Assembly: GCA_964517215.1 (NCBI GenBank)
Contig: CAZFBR010000228.1
Span: 1 to 5,313, forward strand
Length of the DNA: 5,313 nt
Reading direction: 5' to 3'
From: CAZFBR01 sp035353495 [NCBI: uncultured bacterium]
GTDB taxonomy: Bacteria > DAOPZR01
Each line of letters starts with the position of its first letter. Positions within the stretch are counted from its first letter, which is position 1. Below the pieces are notes generated by a model, which was not told where the DNA came from, ran no database searches, and saw only the letters and a program-made list of their open reading frames with translations. Both the position numbers and the translations under genes were made by a program. Of the stretch, positions 1-4,411 are shown piece by piece.

Positions 1-361
1 ACAAGGTGGTTTTCTCCCGCGGCAGGGGAAGCCCGTGGTCGGTGGTGAAGACCAGCAGGTGGTCGGTCGGCTTGACCCGGGCGGCAATATCGGCGAAACC
101 CTGGCGCAGGCCGGCCATGGTCGACGGGTAGGTGATATCGGCATCCCCGTCGCCGTCGAAGTCGGGATCGGAATTCTCGCCGTCGGAATTGTCAATGGCC
201 GGGTCAGTACCGTCGGCAAAACAGACGGTGATCTGCTCCGGAGGCACCAGATAATCGTAGACCAGCACATTGTAGACGAACTGGATATCGCCGTAATAGC
301 GGATATGGTTGTTCCCTTCGCTGTAACCGCCGGAGACGAGCAGCGCATGCAGCTGCCGACC
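1..361 (-). CDS. Peptidase C13-like domain, in frame after the TAG, partial at window edge
   Basis: The frame continues without a gap from the TAG at 362-364 (next codons GGT CGG CAG CTG) for 120 codons to the edge. In order it shows a beta-strand plus GG turn (LLVSGGYSEGNN), an aromatic helix (YYGDIQFVYNVLVYDYL), a second strand (ITVCFADGTDP), an Asp-rich DFDGDGDADI loop that resembles EF-hand/thrombospondin type 3 calcium loops, a helix (TMAGLRQGFADIAARV), and the strand DHLLVFTTDHG, whose His-Gly is the expected catalytic histidine. The nucleophile Cys is not in view. In-frame ATG appears only near 120, inside the domain, so independent translation would not give a complete fold. I assign the family by motif order and from memory of C13 proteins. 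Confidence 0.6.
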
Positions 362-937
362 CTACCGGGCGGTCGCCTGCGAGTTAAAAATGAACCAGCT
401 GATGAAGGTGTCGCGCGAAGCCGCGCGCAGCGGGGCACCGGCGGCCGGCAGGCGGCCCAGGCGGTTCCCGGCGGAAAAGTTTCCTGCGGTCGCCGGCATG
501 CGGCGGTAGAGATCAGGCGGCAGGCGCATGGCCAGCACCTGCATGCGGCCGTCGGGCGATACGAATACCCAGCGGCAGGGATGCTCCCAGTTGCTCCGCA
601 CCTGATCGTCCACCAGGATGAAATAGGCGGCAAACGGGGCCGTGACCGCCGTGGCGGACCTGAGGGTAACCGCTGCACCCTGACCCAGCAGATCGGGAAA
701 TACCCGAAGCTCGGCCCGGGTGGTATCAATGGTCAGGGTGCGCAGCACCAGCGCAGCGGCGGCTGTTGGATCGCTGACCGCGACCGCGAGGGTGGTATCG
801 AGGATAACGGTGCCGGCGGCGACCGGGAAGGGTGCGGGAGTGGCTGCCGCCGGCCGGGCAGGACCGAGGCAGACCATGACCAGCAGCAGGACGCTGCCTG
901 CCGCCAGCAGGATGGAGCGACGCTGCGGTGCGCTCAT
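362..937 (-). CDS. Secreted N-terminal fragment of the C13 peptidase (191 aa, ends at TAG)
   Basis: This is the product if the TAG at 362-364 acts as a stop. Residues 1-32 are a Sec signal peptide: Arg-Arg at 6-7, a hydrophobic core at 9-25 (ILLAAGSVLLLVMVCLG), and probable cleavage after AAA at 30-32. VMVC is not a good lipobox. Residues 33-100 are Ala/Thr/Val-rich, probably beta structure. Residues 101-145 carry the recognisable block AAYFILVDDQVRSNWEHPC followed by RWVFVSPDGR. The end (175-191) is SRDTFISWFIFNSQATAR-type linker sequence leading into the peptidase. The ATG at 937 overlaps the TGA of an upstream 42-codon frame (ATGA), and I see no clear Shine-Dalgarno. On its own this fragment would be a secreted protein without a catalytic domain. 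Confidence 0.55.
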   Translation of the reverse strand: MSAPQRRSILLAAGSVLLLVMVCLGPARPAAATPAPFPVAAGTVILDTTLAVAVSDPTAAAALVLRTLTIDTTRAELRVFPDLLGQGAAVTLRSATAVTAPFAAYFILVDDQVRSNWEHPCRWVFVSPDGRMQVLAMRLPPDLYRRMPATAGNFSAGNRLGRLPAAGAPLRAASRDTFISWFIFNSQATAR

Positions 938-982
938 GCCCGGACCGGTCTGACCCGGGAGTTGCGCGTGCCGGCAGTCAAT

Positions 983-1025
983 CCGCAGTGCAGGGGCGGG
1001 ACGCTGCGCCGCTGTCCCGCTGCGG
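983..1025 (-). other. Bulged hairpin in the leader of the C13 gene
   Basis: The arms GCGGGAC (996-1002) and GTCCCGC (1014-1020) are a perfect 7-bp inverted repeat around an 11-nt loop. An outer helix CCGCA (983-987) / TGCGG (1021-1025) continues after an 8-nt one-sided bulge. It lies about 50-90 nt upstream of the C13 start, inside the predicted 5' untranslated region. In DNA this rich in G+C such a hairpin can arise by chance. A regulatory role is only inferred. Confidence 0.3.
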
Positions 1026-1122
1026 TTGTCACGCTGTAGACGTTCCGTTGTGTCACACTCATCGTGCAGCCAACCCCCCGGCGGCGAATGTACCCTGCGC
1101 TTGACGAATAACTGAGTGAGTC

Positions 1123-1151
1123 ATTGTAACGCAAACGGGGCAATAGTTCAA
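1123..1151 (-). promoter_or_regulatory. Sigma70-like promoter for the C13 peptidase gene
   Basis: On the minus strand there is a -35 TTGAAC (1151-1146), a 17-bp spacer and a -10 TACAAT (1128-1123). These match the consensus at 4 of 6 and 5 of 6 positions with ideal spacing. The predicted start is near 1116, giving a leader of roughly 180 nt before the ATG at 937. The start region includes the dyad TGACTCA (1118-1124), which could be a regulator site. The hexamers sit in locally A+T-richer sequence, as expected for a promoter in a GC-rich genome. Confidence 0.65.
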
Positions 1152-1209
1152 CCGGCCGGCAGGGATTGCGGAGGAAACAGCCGATTGGGTCCGGTGCAGC
1201 TCGGATCAG

Positions 1210-1264
1210 GCGCGGGTGCGCGGTGCCTGACTGTCCAATGATGTCACCATGCCGGCACCCGCGC
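1210..1264. repeat. Perfect 10-bp inverted repeat, possible terminator or operator
   Basis: GCGCGGGTGC (1210-1219) and GCACCCGCGC (1255-1264) are exact reverse complements separated by 35 nt. Inside, GGTG..GAC and GTCACC can extend the pairing. The structure lies 60-115 nt after the histidine kinase stop and upstream of the C13 promoter. It could therefore end the two-component transcript, although no T-tract follows on either strand. Confidence 0.4.
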
Positions 1265-1297
1265 GGCGCCCGGCAGCGCTTGCCCGCAGTGGGCACG

Positions 1298-1315
1298 CGC
1301 CGGACCATGCCGGCG
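1298..1315 (-). terminator. Weak hairpin after the histidine kinase stop
   Basis: CGCCGG and CCGGCG form a 6-bp stem with a 6-nt loop, about 11 nt past the kinase TAG. A second small stem, TGCCC/GGGCA, follows at 1281-1295. No run of T follows on the minus strand, so this is not a standard intrinsic terminator. It could be a Rho-associated or mRNA 3'-end structure. Confidence 0.2.
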
Positions 1316-1326
1316 GGCGGGTTGCG

Positions 1327-3024
1327 CTATCGTTGCGGGGAAGAAGGGCCGGCGGGGAGGGTGATGGTGATCTGCAGCCCGCGGGGACTGCGGTTGGCGG
1401 CCGCGGCGCTGCCGCCGTGGGCCGCGGCAATGGCGGCCACAATGCTCAGGCCCAGCCCGGCGCTGCCGCGCACGGTGTGCGCAGCGTCGGCTTTGTAGAA
1501 ACTGTCGAACAGCCGGGGAAGCGCTTCCGGCGGCGCACCCGGGCCGTCATCAGCGACGGTGATGACGGTGCCGTCCGCGCCGCTCGCGGCGTCGACGATG
1601 ACGGCGGCGGCGCCCGCGTACTTGCGGGCATTGTCGAACAGATTGCGGAAGAGCTGGATCAGCAGGGTGTCGTTGGCGGTCACGGCGAGCCCGGCCGGGA
1701 CCGCATTGGTGATCGTCATGCCGGCGAACTGCGGTTCGGCGGCGACCTGCGCCACCAGCGGCTGCAGGGCGCAGGCGGCGACCGGCAGTTCGCGGGAACG
1801 GTCGAGCCGGGCGAGCAGCAGCAGCCCGTCGAGCAGCGCCTCAAGCTGGCGGGTATCACCCTCCAGCGCGGCGAGCAGTTCGCGATATTCGGTGACGCTG
1901 CGATCGCGGCGGCGGGCGACCTGCAGGCGTCCCTTGAGCCCGGCCAGCGGGGTGCGCAGCTCGTGGGCGGCGTCAGCGGTAAACTGCCGCACCCGGGCGG
2001 TGGCGCTGCCGATGCGTTCGAGCAGGCCGTTGAAGGAGATTGCCAGTTCCGCCACTTCATCCCGGATATCAGGCACGGGCAGGCGCGCGGCGGGATCGCG
2101 GCCGTCCATGCGCGCGGCGCCGCGCGCCAGGGTGCGCAGCGGGCGCAGGCCGCGGGCGGTGATGACAAACAGGCCGGCGCAGAGCAGCAGCATCCCGGCC
2201 GGCAGGGCCACCGCGAGCATGAGCAGCATGCGGTGCAGCGGCTCGGTAACGCGGTCCAGCGACTGGCCGACATACAGCCGGTACTGCCCCTCAGAGGTCT
2301 GCATGGGATACGCGAGGAAACGGGTGCGGTCGCCCGCGGTGTCACTGGCGGTGAAATACTGCGGCGCGCGGTCCGGCCGCGGAAAGGCATCCACACGATA
2401 GGCCATGCCGCGCGAACATTCGACCACGGCGTTGCGGCTGTCAGTGATGATGATGCAGTAATCGCCGTGGTGCTGCCGGCCGCGCTCGAGAATGCGGGTC
2501 AGCGGCTCGTCCGGCCGCCGTCGCTCGCGCCAGCGGTTGGACTCATTGTCATCCCGCGACCGGCTGTCCCGCCAGCCGCGCCCGCTGCCGTTTTCCGGGC
2601 GCGCGCGATCATTGCGCCAGCGGCGGTTCAGATCGGCACTGTCGCCGGGATGCTGGTCCTGCCAGTGCGGCTGCTCCCGGCCGCGGTCGGCGCTGTCGGG
2701 GAAGCCGGTGAAATGGCGGCCGCTGTCCGCTGCCGCCGGGGTGCGGTCGTCGCCGCCACTGACCGGCGGATGGCCGCTGTCCCGCTGCCCCGGGAAGGGC
2801 GGATTGCCGCCGCGGCGCGCGTCAAAACCCGAGGCGATAACGACGGCGCGGCTGACCAGCAGGTCGTCCTGCGTGGCCCGCAGCACCCGGTCGAGCTGCT
2901 CATAGAGGAACAGGGTCAGGAGCAGGAACAGGCAGCAGACGACCCCGGCGGTCCAGCTGCACAGCCGGAAGAGCAGATGCCGGCGTGCGGCGGCCAGGCG
3001 CGCCCAGCGTGCGGTGAAGGTCAC
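1327..3024 (-). CDS. Membrane sensor histidine kinase of an OmpR-type two-component system
   Basis: The protein (565 aa) senses an extracytoplasmic signal and phosphorylates the regulator encoded just upstream. Domains: TM1 at about 18-41; extracytoplasmic region about 42-262; TM2 about 264-290 (MLLMLAVALPAGMLLLCAGL); HAMP about 291-342; HisKA with phospho-acceptor H354 in FTADAAHELRTPLAGLKGR; HATPase with N-box NLFDNARKY (461-469), G1 DDGPG (492-496), F-box LFDSFYKAD, and G2 GSAGLGLS (520-527). All catalytic boxes look intact. The GTG start overlaps the regulator's TGA (GTGA), so translation is probably coupled; no SD is visible. Odd feature: residues about 70-175 form an Arg/Asp/Gly/Asn/Trp/Pro-rich low-complexity stretch (for example WRDSRSRDDNESNRWRERRR) that makes the protein roughly 100 residues longer than the usual QseC/PmrB-like kinase. 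The signal cannot be predicted. The stop is TAG. Confidence 0.95.
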   Translation of the reverse strand: MTFTARWARLAAARRHLLFRLCSWTAGVVCCLFLLLTLFLYEQLDRVLRATQDDLLVSRAVVIASGFDARRGGNPPFPGQRDSGHPPVSGGDDRTPAAADSGRHFTGFPDSADRGREQPHWQDQHPGDSADLNRRWRNDRARPENGSGRGWRDSRSRDDNESNRWRERRRPDEPLTRILERGRQHHGDYCIIITDSRNAVVECSRGMAYRVDAFPRPDRAPQYFTASDTAGDRTRFLAYPMQTSEGQYRLYVGQSLDRVTEPLHRMLLMLAVALPAGMLLLCAGLFVITARGLRPLRTLARGAARMDGRDPAARLPVPDIRDEVAELAISFNGLLERIGSATARVRQFTADAAHELRTPLAGLKGRLQVARRRDRSVTEYRELLAALEGDTRQLEALLDGLLLLARLDRSRELPVAACALQPLVAQVAAEPQFAGMTITNAVPAGLAVTANDTLLIQLFRNLFDNARKYAGAAAVIVDAASGADGTVITVADDGPGAPPEALPRLFDSFYKADAAHTVRGSAGLGLSIVAAIAAAHGGSAAAANRSPRGLQITITLPAGPSSPQR

Positions 3025-3695
3025 GGCTTGGCCAGCAGCTGGTAGCCGACCCCGCGCACGGTGTGGATGAGCCGCGCCCGGCCGCCGGCTTCGGTTTTCT
3101 GGCGCAGATAACTGATGTACACATCCACGACGTTGCTGTCCCCGTCGTAGTTCATGTCCCAGACGTGTTCGAGGATGTCGGCGCGCGGCACCACCTCGCC
3201 CGGGCGCGAGAGCAGGTAGTGCAGCAGGCGGAACTCGAGTGCGCTCAGTTCCAGGGTCTGACCGCCACGCGTTACCCGGTGCGCGGCGGGATCGAGGGTC
3301 AGGTCGCCGGCGGTCAGGCGCGGCGATGCCTGGCCCGTCCCGCGCCGGACCAGCGCCCGCAGCCGCGCCAGCAGTTCGTCGAATTCAAAGGGCTTGGTCA
3401 GATAATCGTCGGCGCCGCTGTCCAGACCGGCGACCTTCTGGGTCAGCGCGTCGTTGGCGGTGAGCATCAGGATGGGGACCGGCGAACCGGCGGCGCGCCA
3501 GTCGCGGCACAAGGCATACCCGTCTTTCTTGGGCAGGCGGATATCCAGCACCACGGCGTCGTAATTGTTGAGGGCAAAGAGATAGTCCGCCGCTTCGCCG
3601 TCGACCGCCAGATCGACCGTGTAGTTTTCCTCGGTCAACCCCTGCCGCAGCACCCCGCCCAGCGTCACGTCGTCTTCCACGACCAGCAATCGCAT
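3021..3695 (-). CDS. OmpR/PhoB-family response regulator
   Basis: The protein (224 aa) is a transcription factor activated by its cognate kinase. The receiver domain covers residues 1-117, with acidic pocket E7/D8/D9, phospho-acceptor D51 in VVLDIRLPKKDG, T79 and K101 in LTKPFEFDELLARL. The winged-helix DNA-binding domain covers about 127-222, with the recognition-helix segment SNVVDVYISYLRQK (187-200) and the closing HTVRGVGYQL typical of the family. The start at 3695 (MRLLVVEDD) matches the family N-terminus. A longer in-frame form starting at 3818 would add 41 unrelated residues from the A+T-rich spacer and is rejected. There is no Shine-Dalgarno. The -10 box ends 6 nt before the ATG, so the mRNA is probably leaderless. 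The downstream kinase overlaps by 4 nt. The target genes are unknown. Confidence 0.96.
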   Translation of the reverse strand: MRLLVVEDDVTLGGVLRQGLTEENYTVDLAVDGEAADYLFALNNYDAVVLDIRLPKKDGYALCRDWRAAGSPVPILMLTANDALTQKVAGLDSGADDYLTKPFEFDELLARLRALVRRGTGQASPRLTAGDLTLDPAAHRVTRGGQTLELSALEFRLLHYLLSRPGEVVPRADILEHVWDMNYDGDSNVVDVYISYLRQKTEAGGRARLIHTVRGVGYQLLAKP

Positions 3696-3701
3696 AGCGG
3701 C

Positions 3702-3710
3702 ATTGTAGCA
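3702..3710 (-). promoter_or_regulatory. Extended -10 promoter giving a leaderless response regulator mRNA
   Basis: On the minus strand TGCTACAAT (3710-3702) is an extended -10 element (TG-n-TACAAT). No good -35 is seen 16-18 bp upstream, as is common for extended -10 promoters. Six bases separate the -10 from the ATG, which places +1 on or next to the A of the start codon at 3695. This agrees with the absence of any ribosome binding site. Confidence 0.5.
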
Positions 3711-3895
3711 TATCGGTCCTAAGAAATCGATGAGAACGCCAGGTGATAAATGACATTCACGATTATTGAAGTTCCAGATAAGCATAAAAATCATAACCCA
3801 GCGTCGTATGGATATCATTAAATTGATTTATCGCATTGAAAATGATGGAGATATACAGATATTTCGCCGCCAAGACCGGTTTTGTATCTTTTCTG

Positions 3896-3923
3896 TTGAC
3901 AAATTTTGGCAATTTAGTATAAT
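3896..3923 (+). promoter_or_regulatory. Perfect-consensus sigma70 promoter for the HTH gene (and probably dprA)
   Basis: TTGACA (3896-3901), a 16-bp spacer, then TATAAT (3918-3923). Both hexamers match the consensus exactly. The predicted start is near 3930, giving a leader of about 38 nt to the GTG at 3968. No second promoter is visible before dprA, so this one probably serves both genes. Such a strong promoter before a small DNA-binding protein suggests either high constitutive expression or repression by a factor bound nearby. Confidence 0.8.
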
Positions 3924-3957
3924 CTACAATGGTTTAAGATAGAATTTGCTAACTAAT

Positions 3958-3961
3958 GGAG
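3958..3961 (+). promoter_or_regulatory. Shine-Dalgarno GGAG deciding the GTG start of the HTH gene
   Basis: GGAG ends 6 nt before the GTG at 3968, which is optimal spacing. The in-frame ATG at 3956 overlaps this motif and has no SD of its own (upstream sequence AATTTGCTAACTA). The GTG is therefore the better start. Confidence 0.5.
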
Positions 3962-3967
3962 ATACAG

Positions 3968-4195
3968 GTGGCGATCGAGTTTGTCAATCCCGAAGCGGTC
4001 CTTTCGGGTGAGGAAAAAGAACTGGAACGCATGCTCACCGTCAGCGAAGCGGCTGAGCTGCTGGGGGTCAGCGCGGCGACGGTGCGGCGCATGGCCAACG
4101 ACGGCGGGCTGCCCTGTTACCGCGTCGGGCGGGGTCGCCATCGGCGGTTCAAGAAGAAGGAGGTGCTCGGCTTCCTTCATTCGTCGCGGAGCTGA
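3968..4195 (+). CDS. Small excisionase/MerR-type helix-turn-helix DNA-binding protein
   Basis: The protein is 75 aa from the GTG (79 aa if the ATG at 3956 is used). It has a short acidic N-terminal tail (EFVNPEAVLSGEEKELER), then MLTVSEAAELLGVSAATVRR, a classic HTH_17/excisionase (BldC-like) helix-turn-helix. A wing follows with GLPCYRVGRGRHRRFKKKEV, strongly basic for DNA contact, and a final helix LGFLHSS. This fold occurs in phage excisionases, BldC-type regulators and many orphan regulators. There is no integrase or other phage gene in the window, so a stand-alone transcription factor is as likely as a recombination directionality factor. It is preceded by a perfect promoter and followed, 212 nt later, by dprA on the same strand. 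The tandem repeats immediately downstream could be its binding sites, but that is inference only. Confidence 0.85.
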   Translation: MAIEFVNPEAVLSGEEKELERMLTVSEAAELLGVSAATVRRMANDGGLPCYRVGRGRHRRFKKKEVLGFLHSSRS

Positions 4196-4201
4196 GGACG
4201 G

Positions 4202-4284
4202 ATGGCACAACTGAAAAAGATACGGCTTGGGCCGTCGGAGGGGAAAGGGGCGGCGACCACTTGCGTGGCCGTCGCCCCGATTCT
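4202..4284 (+). repeat. Structured tandem element, copy 1
   Basis: In order: ATGGCACAAC (4202-4211), GATACGGC from 4219, hairpin A ACGGC-TTGG-GCCGT (4222-4235), purine tract GGAGGGGAAA ending at 4246, hairpin B (4247-4278), then GATTCT (4279-4284). Hairpin B is a 14-bp stem, GGGGCGGCGACCAC pairing back through GTGGCCGTCGCCCC around a TTGC loop, with one A-C mismatch and one G-T pair. Copy 2 repeats every part in the same order. The following sequence lacks a T-tract, so a standard terminator is unlikely. I do not recognise it as a known riboswitch or REP family. Confidence 0.6.
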
Positions 4285-4411
4285 TGGACACGCGCGAACG
4301 GGTGCGCTGCCGACGGTGACCGGCAATGGATCAACGGATACGGCTGCGGCCGTCGGAGGGGAGAGGGGTGGCGGTCGCGACGCGGCCGTCACCCCGATTC
4401 TGGCGGCATGA
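4202..4411 (+). CDS. Doubtful 69-aa frame overlapping the dprA start
   Basis: The ATG at 4202 follows GAGGA with only 3 nt between, and the TGA at 4409-4411 overlaps the dprA ATG (ATGA). The product is Gly/Ala/Thr-rich with no recognised domain. In favour: the overlap arrangement and the lack of an SD for dprA, so translation of this frame could couple to dprA like a leader peptide. Against: the tandem repeats within it are offset by 118 nt, which is not a multiple of three. What is conserved between the copies is therefore sequence and structure, not the peptide of this frame. Confidence 0.2.
   Translation: MAQLKKIRLGPSEGKGAATTCVAVAPILGHARTGALPTVTGNGSTDTAAAVGGERGGGRDAAVTPILAA
4326..4401 (+). 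repeat. Structured tandem element, copy 2
   Basis: Same order as copy 1: ATGGATCAAC (4326-4335), GATACGGC from 4337, hairpin A ACGGC-TGCG-GCCGT (4340-4353), GGAGGGGAGA (4355-4364), hairpin B (4365-4395), GATTCT (4396-4401). Hairpin B keeps a 14-bp stem. The fifth pair is T-A where copy 1 has C-G, and the tenth pair is G-C where copy 1 has an A-C mismatch. Only the loop length differs (3 nt, not 4). It ends 6 nt before the dprA ATG. If hairpin B forms, the GGAGGGGAGA tract is brought to about 12 nt from the ATG, so it might act as a ribosome site or be masked by alternative pairing. Confidence 0.6.

Larger units (their letters stand above)
1..937 (-). pseudogene. Secreted C13 (legumain/caspase-like) peptidase gene interrupted by in-frame TAG; 3' end outside window
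   Basis: Reading leftward from 937, one frame stays open to the window edge except for a single TAG at 362-364. The part before it (191 codons) has a signal peptide and a domain with DDQVRSNWEHPCRWVF (residues 110-125). The part after it (361-1) encodes ALLVSGGYSEGNNHIRYYGD, then ITVCFADGTDPA, a calcium-loop-like Asp/Gly stretch DPDFDGDGDADI, and LLVFTTDHG. The first segment and the TDHG motif fit a clan CD caspase-fold C13 peptidase: beta-strand 1 and the catalytic His-Gly. The catalytic Cys would lie outside the window. Both halves seem to belong to one polypeptide, because the family as I recall it joins such an N-terminal domain to the peptidase in secreted proteins. Whether this is a nonsense mutation, a recoded stop or a sequencing error cannot be told. 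No ATG or SD lies just after the TAG that would restart an intact peptidase domain. Confidence 0.6.
938..1326. other. Intergenic region between the histidine kinase and C13 genes (389 nt)
   Basis: I see no convincing gene here. The region holds, from right to left on the minus strand: small G+C hairpins just after the kinase stop (1298-1315 and 1281-1295), a 10-bp inverted repeat spanning 1210-1264, a sigma70-like promoter at 1123-1151, and a leader of about 180 nt with a bulged hairpin around 983-1025. A minus-strand frame stays open across much of it. Its only plausible leader-peptide start is the ATG at 1062 (42 aa, ending in an ATGA overlap with the C13 start). It has no ribosome binding site and no recognisable domain, so I do not call it a gene. 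Confidence 0.6.
3696..3967. other. A+T-rich divergent intergenic region
   Basis: Base composition here is well over half A+T, in sharp contrast to the genes on both sides. The region contains the start signals of both divergent units: the leaderless promoter at its left end and a perfect sigma70 promoter at 3896-3923. A short inverted repeat, ATCATT (3814-3819) / AATGAT (3841-3846), may be chance. A 44-codon plus-strand frame (3808-3942) has no ribosome binding site and contains the promoter, so I do not call it. I see no RNA gene. Confidence 0.6.
4196..4407 (+). other. Intergenic region with tandem structured repeats before dprA
   Basis: The 212-nt spacer between the HTH gene and dprA holds two direct copies of a folded element, period 118 nt, with about 40-50 nt of apparently unstructured sequence between them. 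It contains no A+T-rich promoter. A 69-codon frame (4202-4411) runs through it and overlaps the dprA start by ATGA. Its reality is doubtful, because the two repeat copies fall in different reading frames of it. Confidence 0.6.

Noticed and set aside
362-364. Pyrrolysine insertion at the TAG
   Set aside because: No pyl genes or recognition evidence in the window, and TAG ends the kinase gene normally. Kept only as a remote option.
35-1039. 334-codon plus-strand frame opposite the C13 gene
   Set aside because: No recognisable motif, and it crosses the C13 promoter-proximal leader. The minus strand carries family motifs, a signal peptide and a promoter.
1101-1128. Plus-strand promoter TTGACG with downstream TTGTAA
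   Set aside because: The -10 match is poor and no plus-strand gene follows.
934-1308. 124-codon minus-strand frame in the kinase-C13 gap
   Set aside because: It is the chance continuation of the kinase frame after its TAG, has no domain and crosses a promoter. Only the 42-codon end from 1062 is worth a remark.
1249-3045. 598-codon open frame on the plus strand opposite the histidine kinase
   Set aside because: Its product is low-complexity Ala/Arg/Gly/Gln sequence without domains. The opposite strand has a complete kinase with all motifs. Long antisense frames are expected in GC-rich coding DNA.
3696-3818. Longer response regulator start at 3818
   Set aside because: The 41 extra residues come from A+T-rich spacer and do not resemble a receiver domain, which begins at MRLLVVEDD.
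3808-3942. 44-codon frame in the A+T-rich spacer
   Set aside because: It has no ribosome binding site, contains the perfect promoter of the next gene, and matches no family I recognise.
4247-4287. Copy 1 long hairpin as an intrinsic terminator
   Set aside because: It is followed by GATTCTTGG, not a T-tract, and the same hairpin recurs just before the dprA start.
4202-4401. Tandem repeat as a CRISPR array
   Set aside because: Only two imperfect copies of about 65 nt with internal hairpins and no spacer pattern; no cas genes.
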